Assembly (NCBI RefSeq): GCF_000005505.3
Contig: NC_016132.3
Span: forward strand, 2,728,001 to 2,792,000
Reading direction: 5' to 3'
Length of the DNA stretch: 64,000 nucleotides
Origin: Brachypodium distachyon
Lineage: Eukaryota; Streptophyta; Magnoliopsida; Poales; Poaceae
Position 1 is the stretch's first letter, and each line of letters begins with the position of its first letter. Both the position numbers and the translations under genes were made by a program. Shown piece after piece: positions 36,241 through 47,772 of the stretch. The notes under the pieces are model-generated. The model searched no databases. It saw nothing but the letters and a program-made list of their open reading frames with translations, and was not told where the DNA came from.

Positions 36241-36841
36241 AGGCTAGAGCCGCCGTAGAGCGGATTGGGGGAAGATTAAAATAGAAATCCTGATTTCGGC
36301 CATGACCGGACGCTTTGTACTGGGGGAAAACGAAATAGAATCCCGGGAGAAATCCCTATGCGCTTTGTACTGGTTGAACCACGAATTCTGGATGCGTTCT
36401 AGATTAAACACCAGCTAGAACCACGAGCTGTACTGCTAGGCAAGACGAAATCTCTCTTTTCGTGGGAGCTTTGTACTGGAGCAGTAATGGTTTAGAGACC
36501 CGTGACGAGATTTTGCGGAAGCAGTGGTGATTTTCAGAGGGGATTAGCACAGGCCGCCCGGATAATCCCGCAAGAACATGGGGCGCAGTTGTTGAACCGC
36601 CCCAGACGCCGAAGGGAGCAGACGCGGGTGGGATCCGCTGTGTTTAGGATGGAGTTCGCCAGCGAGGTCGAAGTCTGCCCGCTTCTGCCACCGCAACCTC
36701 TTTGGCCTCCGCGGCTACTATGATGCCCGCCCGGCGCATGCGCGTCACCGTCACCGCAACCTAGATTGGTCCAGGCGCATGCGCCTCACGGTCGACTCCG
36801 CTGATCCTTCCGCGAGAGAGAGATAGAGAGATCGGCTCAAG

Positions 36842-37349
36842 ATGCGGCTCTATCGGGCCGGCCAGGCCCAGCACCAACTAAACGGGCCTGGCCTGGGCAC
36901 GGCCCCCTCAAGCCCGACAATAAAGAGGCCGGACCGGCACCAAATGCTAATACCAAGGCTCAGGCACGGCACCAAGCACAGTCGGGCCGGCCTGAGCCCG
37001 AAAAGCCCGACGGGTCTGGAGAAGAGCCCCTGGAAACCAGCAGCCCGATAGCCTTTTTTTTCCTTACGCCATCCGCAGAGAATTGTCAAAAGAAGCTTGC
37101 ACTGTAAACTAATCAGAAAAGGTAGCGTGGCATCCTGGTGTGCGAAGGGAGGATTGAACAGGCTGTTGAGGCACCCTTTTTATTCCTAAGGTGTAGAGTA
37201 TTCGTATTTTTTTTTAAATGCTAATCGGGCCGGGCCGACGGGCCTGGCGTTGAGGCTTAGTGCGGGGCCTCGGGCCGGGCCGGACGCAAACGGGCCAAGC
37301 CCGTCGGGCTTTCGGGCTTTTCAAAAAAGCCTGACCCGATAGCCACATA
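36842..37349. mobile_element. hAT-like element with GGGCC motifs (RLP-B intron)
   Basis: Terminal repeats: left ATGCGGCTCTATCGGGCC, right (reverse complement) ATATGTGGCTATCGGGTC. Subterminal GGGCC/GGCCC motifs are dense at both ends (36855-37040 and 37220-37340), with a plain interior. Same motif class as the element at 27994-28375. Confidence 0.6.
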
Positions 37350-37390
37350 TAGTCGTGAGGAAGAATCAAGCCTAAAACTGGCTCGTGCCT

Positions 37391-38040
37391 ATGACAGGTG
37401 CGGGTCGTCTTTCGGTTAGACCGGTTCCTCAGGTTTTTAAGAAATTCGGTTCCTAAAAAAAAGTGACCGATCGTTCCTTCCAGATCTGCTGACCGAAAAT
37501 TCGGTTTCTCAAAATTTCGGTTCGGTTCTCAGTTTTAACCGAACAAAACCGAAGGACAGAACAATGGGCGCCGATGTTCCTGGATAGAGGCCGCCGCAGG
37601 CGCGCTGCTTCCTCATCTGACTCTGGCCCCCAAGGCGCCATGCCACTGCTGCAGCTTGTAGGGAGATGGAGGCTGGAGACAGGGAGGAGTTGATGGAGCC
37701 GAGTTGAGGACGGGATTGAGGCCGTGGAGGGATCGGTGTGGCGCCGCCGGTCACCGGGAGATCAGGAGTTGGCGTACGTCTTGGGGTGGGACGGGGAATC
37801 GGGTGGCTGGGCTGGCTTGGATAATAGTTGTGGTTTAATGGGCTGGGCTGAATTTTAGTGGGCCTATTAATGTGGTTCGATTAGTTCGGGTATCTCGGTT
37901 GACCGAGGCCATGACCGAACTGACCGAAGAAAGATCGGTTATTTGGAATTCAAAACCGAGTTTGTAATCGGTTTTTCGGTTTCTAGTTCAGGTCTCCGTC
38001 TTGGTTTCTCGGTTTTTATGCCCACCTTGAATGACAGGTG
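37391..38040. mobile_element. DNA transposon with TTCGGT/ACCGAA motifs and 10-bp direct repeats
   Basis: ATGACAGGTG occurs exactly at 37391-37400 and 38031-38040 and brackets 630 bp. Both ends hold many CGGTT and ACCGA motifs in opposite orientation (37405-37555, 37870-38015). The right end read inwards starts TCAAGGTGGGCATAAAAACC, similar to hAT-type termini. The GC-rich interior (37560-37860) may be captured DNA. Confidence 0.7.
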
Positions 38041-38360
38041 GATTGATCGTACCCTCGATCCTTCTCGACACGACAGCCTTAGGCCTTCACTTGCCTGCGA
38101 GAAAAATATTTTTTTTTCATCCCTCAACTTGTCAGAAAGTTGTTGTTTTCGTCCCTCAGAACTTAGAGTCAGACACTTTTAGTCCCTCTGTTCATCCGAA
38201 GCGGTATGGGTAGCCACGTGTCTTGTTTTCACTTACCCCATGCCAAGCTGGCGTCACAAGTCTGGAAGGAAGTCAACACTATCCAGTAGCACATTGCTGA
38301 TACTCCAGTGTCACAAGCCTCTGTCTTCCCCCACATGCTAGCTTAGCTAAAGGGCCAATA

Positions 38361-38690
38361 GACGCTGCCGTTATGGAAGCGCTGATCATGAAGCTCGACG
38401 CGGTGGAGGCGTACAAGTTCAGCACCTCTGTGCTCAAGTCGGGCCTGACCTCCCTGATCTAGCGCGACCTCCGCGTGCTCGTCTCCCACCCGCACCTCCT
38501 CTCCGCAGGCGCGCCGCTACGACCTCCATTGCGGCGTCCCCTACATGACGCTCCCCTTCGCCTCCGTCCTCTCCATCACCCGCAAAGTCCCCATGATCCT
38601 CCGCCGCTACCTCGACACTGGAGCCAGCATCGCCGCCGCACCCAGGGCTCCTTCTTCTCTGGCGACACGCGGTCCTCATTATCAAATGCT
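38361..38690 (+). pseudogene. UMP synthase (orotate phosphoribosyltransferase part) fragment
   Basis: Translation from 38361 reads DAAVMEALIMKLDAVEAYKF, then LKSGLTS and DLRVLVSHPHLLSA. After a frame change it reads RYDLHCGVPYMTLPFASVLS, then VPMILRR and TGASIAAAP. This follows the N-terminal OPRT domain of plant UMP synthase (de novo pyrimidine synthesis), from family memory. A TAG replaces a Tyr codon at about 38460, a stretch between LLSA and RYDL is deleted, and a larger piece before TGAS is missing. No introns are seen. It is a decayed fragment inside the RLP-B intron. Confidence 0.7.
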
Positions 38691-38953
38691 CTAATTCGGA
38701 AGATTCGGGTTATGTGAAAAAGAATACCCCTAGAGTAGTAGTTTTCTGTTGCAAACCCTTAGAGTTGTATTTTCGTGAAACCCTAACCTCATAAAGAGTG
38801 GTTTTGTGAAAGTTACTCTTTTAAGTTCACATCTGAAGTTTTGAATCTTACTTCAAAATTGGTTTTTGAAGGTAGGTACATCTAGATCTTTTTTTTGTTA
38901 GTGCCAGAACAGCTTCGGGCCATATTTTGATTAACATTCACTCTTTTTATGCA

Positions 38954-39045
38954 GGCAAAATACCACAATCTTTTAGTACAAGATTTTACCAGGATACCGT
39001 TTCCATCACATTCAAAGGGTCCGAGCTTATTTACACCAAGATGCT
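38954..39045 (+). pseudogene. RLP exon-2 mini-fragment with its own splice acceptor
   Basis: The acceptor TTTTTATGCAG is followed by GKIPQS, then directly STRFYQDTVSITFKGSELIY and TKML. The first codons match the start of RLP exon 2 and the rest matches its island region (40999 onward in RLP-B), so about 1.25 kb between them is deleted. After 39045 the sequence joins the GC-rich segment related to 29250. It is a remnant of a further RLP copy lying inside the RLP-B intron. Confidence 0.8.
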
Positions 39046-41606
39046 CCCATGGCGTCGTGGGCTGGAGGCCGCATCACGGCGCTATCATGAGGTCTTCGTC
39101 TTGTCACCGCCATGGGAGCCAACGCCGTGGCGGTTCTGGCAAATCTTTTTTATTTCTTTTCTCAATTTCCTAAAAATTAAAAGTGGAAAAAATCAAAAGA
39201 CCAAAATATATATTTAAAAATTGATAAAATCAAAAGTCTGTAGACTAAGAATTAAAACTTGGAAAAAAAGAATACCAAACAACTGAGTATAATTTTGCTT
39301 GGTTCGTGATCTTTTGATGTAACCGAACCAATCTTTTATATAGTTTTTATGAAAATATTTCGTGTTTTCTTAAAAAAAAAAGGGTAACCGTAACTCCCCA
39401 CCCATCGATGGAAGTTTACCCAAGGAGCCAAGGGGATCCTAGCATGACAAGTGTCACACAAGAAGTCTCTCATGAGGTGGGGTTTTGCTTTTTTTTTCCT
39501 ACATATAAAAAATCAAACTGCAATTTGTTTTGAAAGAGAATTTTGATCTTAAAAAATTCACATGTTTTGATGTTTAAAATTTTGAGCATTATTGAGAATC
39601 ATTCAGCTTGTTTCCTTAGATGCTATTTTTCCTTCGATACATCTTGATATTTTATTATTATCATTCCTAGTTCTGGAAAATTCTCTTGGACATATTTTGA
39701 TTAGTATTACCATTTTCACGCAGGCGAAATTCCAAAATGGTTGTTCGCTCTTCCGGCATTGCAATTCCTTGGGCTATCTTCAAATAAACTCTCTGGTCCT
39801 CTCAAAGACTTTCCTGCCCAATTATCTTCCCGCATGTCTGGTATTCGATTGTCGATGAACCAACTAACTGGCCCATACCCAAATCATTCTTTCAACTTAA
39901 ACATCTTAAATATCTGGAACTCGACTCAAATAGATTGTCAGGCACACTTGAACTTAGCTCTTTTTGGAGCATGATGAGTCTCTTTTCTCTAGATTTGTCG
40001 AAGAACATGATCAGTCATGGACAAAGAGGGTGATAATGTATCACCTTCTCTCTCTAATATCAACAGCTTATATCTTTCGTCCTGCAACCTCACCAAAATT
40101 CCGGGTGCATTAAGATATCTGGATAACGTCGTGTATCTCGACCTTTCTAGTAATAAGATTAACGGGGTTATACCAAGTTGGGTATGGGAGAATTGGAAGG
40201 ACCAACTTATAAGTTTGAACCTCTCAAATAACATGTTTACTATTTTGGAGAAGTCTCCTTCTCTTGTTCATATGCCACAATTAGAACTTCTTGATCTTAG
40301 TTTTAACAGACTCGAAGGAAACATACCAGTACCAGTAACAAATGTTGAGGCTATCTTGGATTACTCAAACAATAACTTCTCTTCTATTGAACCTGACTTC
40401 GGAAAATACGTTACGAACTCCATATATCTCGATTTGTCCAAGAATAAATTGAATGGTCATTTACCATCTTCAATTTGTAGTGCAAAACAACTAGATATGC
40501 TGGACTTATCTTACAACAATTTCAGTGGATCGGTCCCATCATGTCTAATAGAAAGTGGAGAGTTGAGCACATTGAAATTAAGAGAAAATCAGTTACATGG
40601 AATGCTGCCTGAAAATATACAAGAAGGAGGCATGTTTCAAACAATAGATTTGAATGGAAATCAGTTTGAAGGTAAACTACCTAGATCGTTATCAAATTGC
40701 CAAGACTTGGTGCTCCTTGATGTTGGGAACAATTGGATTGTCGATTCTTTCCCATCTTGGTTGGGTGTTCTTCCACAGCTTCGAGTACCTATCTTAAGTT
40801 CAAACCAATTCAATGGCACGATAAGGAATACTAAAGGTGATGGTCCTAGCATCAACAACTTCACAAGTTTGCAAATACTTGATTTGGCCTCCAACAACTT
40901 CTGTGGAAACCTGCCAAAGGGATGGTTTAATGAACTCAAAGCAATGATGGGAAATGGCAATGATCAGGGACAAGTTCTAGGGCATGCAACAAATTTCAGT
41001 ACAAGATTTTATCAGGATACCGTCTCCATCACATTCAAAGGGCTCGAGCTTAGTTTCACCAAGATGCTGAGCACTTTCAAAGCGATCGATTTCTCAAATA
41101 ACTCATTTGATGGTCCTATTCCAGAGTCGATTGGAAGACTTGTTTCGCTGCATGGACTTAACTTGTCACACAACAATTTTGCGGGACAAATTCCATCTCA
41201 GTTTAGTAACTTCTCTCAGCTGGAGGCACTTGATCTATCTTGGAACAAACTTTCAGGGGAGATCCCACAAGATCTAACCTCTCTTACCTCTCTTGAATGG
41301 TTGGATCTTTCATACAACAATTTGTCCGGAAGAATTCCGCGAGGCAACCAGTTCTTAACATTTTCCAACGGTTCATTTGAAGGTAATGTGGGACTCTGTG
41401 GACTTCCACTGTCTAAACAATGTAGCACCCCACCGTCAATTTCTCCAAGTGCAGCGTCTCCTCCAGAATCCAACAGTTTGTGGCAGGACAAACTTGGTGC
41501 CATTCTTCTGTTCGCTTTTGTTGGCTTGGGGTTTGGAGTGGGCTTTGCATTGTCACTGGTGTTACGACTGCGTTGGCGCATAGAAGGATGGCTTTGCAAG
41601 CACTAA

Positions 41607-43052
41607 TGATCCATATGCGATACTATAAGCACACAGTATATATGTATTGTATTAAAACTTTTTTCCTGAAGAAAGAAATGTCGTGTGTTTGTCTGTGTGA
41701 GCTGTGTTGTTAAGTAAGACACAGCTTAATAAATCCCATTTCTATGTGGCAGGAAGTTCTTGTATGTCTGCTTCATTTCGTTTGTATCGGATTGCAAGCT
41801 ATTTGTTTAACGTTGTGCTTAACAAGTACTGATATGCAGTCCTGGAAATAAGATATGCAGAACGTTTGTGTACTGCAGTTGTTAAACGAGAGTATAAGTT
41901 GTTTCTTTGGTACTACTCGTGTGCGTTATTTCAGACATGATGCTTAAACTGTCAAACAGAATAAAGCTATCAACTAAAAATGGTAGGCCGAACATAACTT
42001 AATTAGACGCGTGCTGCAACTCAGTCTCAAACTCAATTTGGCATCAGCAGTACAGCTAGGACTTTGATTGCAAGTTCACAAAAATCTGAACCAAAATTAG
42101 TAGAGTGAGAAATAAGAATCGAATTCCACAAATTAAAACGCATGTCCAGGGGCAGTAGTCTGCGTGCAGGAACCTCCATGGACAGCCAAGTTCTGCACGG
42201 CGGCGCATCCGAACCCTCCCCAATGACCTTAGCCCCTAGCTATCTCCTCGCGAATTGAAACCCGAGCGTGGGTCCAAATTAACCAAGGATTTGTTCATAA
42301 ACCGGAACAGAAATTTGAAAGAACTTTGGGAACGGAGATGAACTCTCCGGAAGATCGGGCTCGCGTCTGGCGTTGGATTTTCTGGGAGACAGTTTTCTCA
42401 GTAACTTAGTCAGTAACTCAGACATGCTCGATCGATCAGGCATGACGACGAGCCATCGAAACATCGATCCATCTTGTGGTGTGGCAAATGTTCATCATAC
42501 ATTGCAAGAGTGGCATCCAAATGTTCATCCTGTCGAGGAACAGCTCATTGACAACTCCCCGAGGAGCAAATTGACATAAACATGCAGTATATCTCAACAA
42601 GAGTCTGATTAGCGAAACGTACTGTACAGGACGGGGAATGATGCTATACAACATTAACTACCGTAGCTTGCATCAGGCACGGGCAAGGGGACCTTGACTC
42701 ATGAGTAGCAGGTCGTCCTTTAAACTTTGAATTAGTCCAAGTCTCCAAGAGAACGAAACATGTAGCTCTCCAGTGCAGAAACAGGCCAGTTAATGTGCGC
42801 ACATCAAGGTGCACCACCGTATTGCACGGGCAATAACATTGGCCACATAATGGTGTGGTGCACAAGCTTTCATCTTTTTTTTGACCACACACAAGCTTTC
42901 ATCTTTGATTAGCAATCTGTGTCATTGAACACAAACCTACTCCGTATACTGTTAGGAAAGAGCTAGGGAAACGTACTGCACATGTTTCTATATCTACCCT
43001 GTATTATATATCATCTTGAGCACCAGCTTCAAGTTGTAAACCAGTAGAAAAG
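41607..43052. other. Intergenic between RLP-B and RLP-C, no gene seen
   Basis: RLP-B 3' flank with a possible poly(A) signal AATAAA at about 41730, then plain DNA. TATA-like TATTATATATC lies near 43002-43012, about 45 bp before the RLP-C ATG. Confidence 0.6.
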
Positions 43053-46000
43053 ATGAGCTCCAGGTGGCCACAAATTCACTTCATCCTGCTACTAGTCACA
43101 TTCTACTCCACCAATACCACTGCCAGTGGCAGCAATGGCACCACAACCCAGTGCCTGCCTGATCAGGCTGCGTCTCTACTCCAGCTGAAGCGCTCCTTCT
43201 TCCACAACCCCAACCTCTCGTCGTGGCAACATGGCACAGATTGTTGCCACTGGGAGGGTGTCGTCTGCGACAGGGCTTCTGGTCGAGTTAGCACTCTGGA
43301 CCTCAGTGATCGTAACCTGCAGAGCATCAGTGATCTCAGCCCAGCACTATTCAACCTCACCTCTCTCACCAACCTCAGCCTCTCTGGTAACGATTTTGGC
43401 CTGACCAGCCTTCCCAATTCCGGGTTTGAGAGGCTGATCAAGCTCCGAAGTCTCGATTTGTTCAATACGAGGTTGTTTGGCCAGATACCAATTGGAATTG
43501 CGCACCTGAAGAATTTGCTTACGCTTGATCTTTCCTCCAGTTATGGTATGGATGGTCTTCCCTACAATGATCTATATCTTCGAGATCCAAGCTTTCAGAC
43601 GTTAATAGCAAATCTGAGCAATCTAAGAGATCTCTATCTTGATGGAGTGCGCATCTTAAATGGTGGATCAACTTGGTCAGTTGACGTAGCAAATTCTGTT
43701 CCTCAACTACAGAATGTTGGTTTGTCTGGATGTGCACTATATGGTACTCATATTCATCATTCATTTTCTCGACTCCGTTTTCTAGCAACGGTCTACATAG
43801 GAGGAAATGGAATTTCTGGCAAGGTTCCATGGTACTTTGCAGAATTTTCTTTCTTAAGCGAGCTTGACCTGTGGGACAATGATTTTGAAGGACAGTTTCC
43901 CACAAAGATCTTCCAGCTAAAAAATCTAAGATATCTTGATGTGTCCTCCAACCCAAGTCTTTCTGTGCAACTACCAGATTTCTCACCAGGAAATAATTTG
44001 GAATCATTATATCTACATTGGACAAACCTTTCTGATGCCATACCAGACTCTTTTTTCCACCTCAAGCCGTTGAAATACTTGGGCCTTAGCAACATAGGAT
44101 CTCCTAAGCAGCAAACTGCTTCCTTAGTTAACCTTCCATCCCTAGAAACATTGTCGCTCTCTGGATCCGGCACACAGAAGCCATTGCTCTCCTGGATTGG
44201 CAGAGTTAAGCATCTGAGAGAGTTGGTGCTCGAAGACTATAATTTCTCCGGGTCAATACCCTGGTGGATCAGAAATTGTACGAGTTTGACAAGTTTAATG
44301 CTCAGAAATAGTGGTTTATCTGGGACAATACCTTTGTGGATTGGGAACTTGACCAAGCTTTCCTATTTGGACTTCTCATATAATAGCCTCACAGGTATGA
44401 TCTCATTGTGTGTTCTAACTTCTTTTTTTAAGAATCTGTAGGAGAGGCTCTGACGGAGAATTGCGTGTTCTAACTGTTGTTGATTTGAGCTCTATGTGTG
44501 TATTTGAATTACCATGGAAGCACTTGTCTGACCCAGTGCAATGCAACCAACAACAAAACAACTATCTTCTTGGTTCTCGGCAGCACCGTATGTTCCACAG
44601 ACTATTTGTTTACAGGAAAAAGGTTCTTATTTTTCTAAAAAAAAAAGATGCAAGCTCTATTTATTTATTTATTTTGAGGGAAATGCAAGTTCTATTGGTA
44701 TGCATGGGACGTAATGATGCAAGCGTTTTTTCTTTGTGTTACCATGTAAACTTCCGAGCTGCATAGTTATTAGTTTTAGCCTGATTATCTAAGAGGGGAA
44801 GGTGATGGGAACCCTCCGCTTGAGTCATGAATATATGGCTCTAATATAGTTTTCAGCATTTGAGTAAAACTAAGTATAGCATACCATAAATAGGTTGCAG
44901 AAGCAGTAAAATGAGCATTTATGAAAGTGAACATACTAGCAGCATCATATCATGATAATATTGATCATGTACGAACATGATCTAAAATTCTCCAAAGTTC
45001 ATGTGGCATCTACCAAACGATTCTCGAACATTCCCATCCCAATGGAACACCCCCATGCCGTCCATTATCTTTCATAAACACTTTGGAATTTTGCCTGCAT
45101 GGGGAGAAAAAAATTAACATCTCAGAATATGACTGTTGGAATTGCATTCAAACAGGGATTAAGAGGGAGAAGAAAAAAAATGCAGGCTTAACAAAATATG
45201 CCTCTCCATTGCATACATTTTAATTCAACAGATGGGTTACACCTTCTATGTTGATTCCCACCATTAAACCTTGCAAGCTTTGAAATTTTGGCCCTTATGC
45301 ACACATTGGTCTGCCTACAACAGGCTGAAATTCTAACAATAATTTGAAGATAGGGGTAGTGCGCACAATGACGCTTATTGACCAGTGGAAGTAGAAAGGA
45401 AAGATTTGCCATGCAATTGCATCTGCTACAAGATATTCTATCCTATTTTAGATTAGGAGAATTGTACCATTGAATTTTAACTATTTTAAATTAGAAACAA
45501 ATTAGGGGCCAACAAAACATGAGCATTGTACCATTGAAGTTATCATATCTAGGATTTTAGAAAATAGCATTGTACCATTGTAGAGAAATGGTGCTTATGG
45601 ACGAGAAGGAACAGTTTAGGAAATCATTGAATTGTCAGACTATATTAAATTCGAAATATGAAAGAAATAAACCATGGGCTCACCAGAATACAAGGCGGAG
45701 CTTATCTAGTTAAAGTTTTTTTTGACATAAATTATCTAGTTTAAGTTAAGACTGGCGTTTCTTTTCCAACTGCAAAATTGCAAATACGAAGCTCTTTGGT
45801 GTATATTTATCGTGCATTTACCGTTCTTTTCTCTCTCCATGCAGGCAAAATTCCAAAGGCTCTGTTTACTCTCCCGTCATTGGAAGTGCTGGATCTATCA
45901 TCAAATGAACTTCACGGACCTCTAGAAGACATTCCAAATCTTTTGTCTTCCTTTCTGAACTATATTAACTTGAGAAGTAACAATTTTACAGGCCATATAC

Positions 46001-47772
46001 CCAAATCTTTCTATGATCTTACGAAACTTGGATACCTCTGGCTTGACTCGAATCACTTTGATGGCACATTTGACCTTAGCATTCTTTGGAAGTTAAAGAT
46101 GTTGGAGTCATTAAGTCTCTCCAATAATATGTTATCAGTGATAGATGATGAGGATGGCTATCGTCAATTGCCTTACCTCCCTAACATCAGAACACTAAGG
46201 CTAGCATCTTGCAACGTTACGAAAATTCCAGGTGTGTTAAGGTATACAAATAAGTTGTGGATCTTGGACCTTTCGAACAACCGAATAAATGGAGTCATAC
46301 CAAGTTGGATTTGGGTGAACTGGAAGGATAGTATGTATTCGTTGAAGCTCTCAAACAATATGTTCACTAGCCTCGAAAACTTCCCATCCTTTATTCCTAT
46401 GTACAATTTAGAGAGACTACAACTTAGTTCCAACAGACTTCATGGTAATGTACCAATACCACTTACATCTAACTTGTTTGGTGCTTCTGTATTAGATTAC
46501 TCAAACAATAGTTTCTCTTCTATTTTACCTGACTTTGGTCGGTATCTTCCAAACACCACTTATCTTAATTTGTCCAAGAATAAATTGTACGGTCAGATAC
46601 CATGGTCTATTTGTACCATGAGCTCTCTTGTGATCTTGGACTTATCATACAACAAATTTAGCGACATGATTCCATCTTGTCTAATGCAATGTGGCATCAA
46701 CTTCCGTATGTTGAAGTTGAGACATAATCATTTGCAAGGGGTGCCTGAAAATATTGGAGAAGGATGCATGCTTGAGACAATAGATTTGAACAGCAACAGA
46801 ATTGAAGGGGAGATAGCCAGATCACTAAATAACTGCAGAAATTTAGAGGTTCTTGATATTGGTAACAATCAAATTATTGATTATTTCCCATCTTGGTTGG
46901 CGAGTATGCCCAATCTGCGTGTTCTTATATTGAGATCCAATCAATTATATGGCTCGATAGGAGGCCCTACTGAAAGTGATGCAACCAGTAAGCACTTCTC
47001 AGGTTTGCAAATTATTGATTTGGCCTCAAATAACTTTTCTGGCAGCTTGAATTCAAAATGGTTTGACAAGCTAGAAACAATGATGGCAAACTCTAGCGGT
47101 GAGGGTAATGTTCTGGCCCTTGGTAGAGGAATTCCTGGGGATTACTACCAAGAAAGCCTCACATTTAAAGGGATTGATCTCACATTTACCAAGATCCTGA
47201 CTACTTTCAAAATGATTGATTTCTCAAACAACGCATTTGATGGTCCAATCCCAGAATCAATTGGGAAGCTCATTGCTCTACATGGCCTGAACATATCACA
47301 TAACACCTTCACTGGGGGAATCCCATCAAAGCTTGGCAACTTAGCTCAACTCGAGTCACTGGACCTCTCAGAGAACAAGCTCTCAGGGTTGATCCCGCAG
47401 GAACTAACCATCCTAACGTATCTCGCAGTACTGAATGTCTCCTACAACAATTTGATCGGATCGATACCAGAAGGGTCACAGTTCTCGTTGTTCACCAACA
47501 GCTCATTCGAAGGCAATGCAGGACTCTGTGGAAGGCCACTGTCCAAACAGTGCAACAGTTCAGGTACCGGAATCCCAAGCTCAACAGCCTCATCACATGA
47601 CAGTGTTGGGACCATACTGTTGTTTGTGTTTGCGGGATCCGGGTTCGGAGTCGGCTTTGCCGTGGCAGTGGTGCTGTCGGTGGTTTGGCAGGCCAATGGT
47701 GGAACTGCAACCATTTCCTGTTCCACCAGTGATGCTGTAACTTTGTGGTTTTTTTTCACGGGGAACCAGTGA
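43053..47772 (+). CDS. RLP-C: LRR receptor-like protein, two exons, intact
   Basis: Exons 43053-44394 and 45845-47772 (donor ACAG|GTATGA, acceptor ATGCAG|GCAAAA, phase 1) give 1089 aa. Features in order: signal peptide (MSSRWPQIHFILLLVTFYST), LRR cap (CLPDQAASLLQLKRSF, GTDCCHWEGVVC), LRRs, the intron at YNSLTG/KIPKALF, more LRRs, island (ESLTFKGIDLTFTKIL), final LRRs, cap GLCGRPLSKQC and a membrane span (LLFVFAGSGFGVGFAVAVVL). The tail after the span (QANGGTATISCSTSDAVTLW) is longer and less basic than in A and B and may be a recent read-through end. Intron position and phase equal those of RLP-A and B; the intronless RLPs at 9-17 kb belong to another lineage. Expected at the plasma membrane, signalling through partner kinases. 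Confidence 0.92.

Larger units (their letters stand above)
34200..41606 (+). pseudogene. RLP-B: LRR receptor-like protein with frameshifts in exon 2
   Basis: Exon 1 (34200-35673) is intact: MTPSKHHLYVLLRLLLL, CLPDQASSLLQLKRSL, GSDCCHWKGITC, LRRs to DSNLSG, then donor CAG|GTGAGA. After a 4.05-kb intron, exon 2 starts at 39724 (ACGCAG|GCGAAATTCC), giving GEIPKWLFALPAL in frame (phase 1). Compared with RLP-A, one base is missing near 39874 (CCCATACCC against CCCAATACCC) and two near 40010 (GATCAG against GATATCAG). Together they restore the frame, but the shifted stretch contains a TGA at 39972. From 40017 to 41606 the exon is clean, with island, cap and membrane span as in RLP-A. So it is a near-intact gene killed by two tiny deletions, unless an alternative splice skips them or there is an assembly error. 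Confidence 0.87.
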
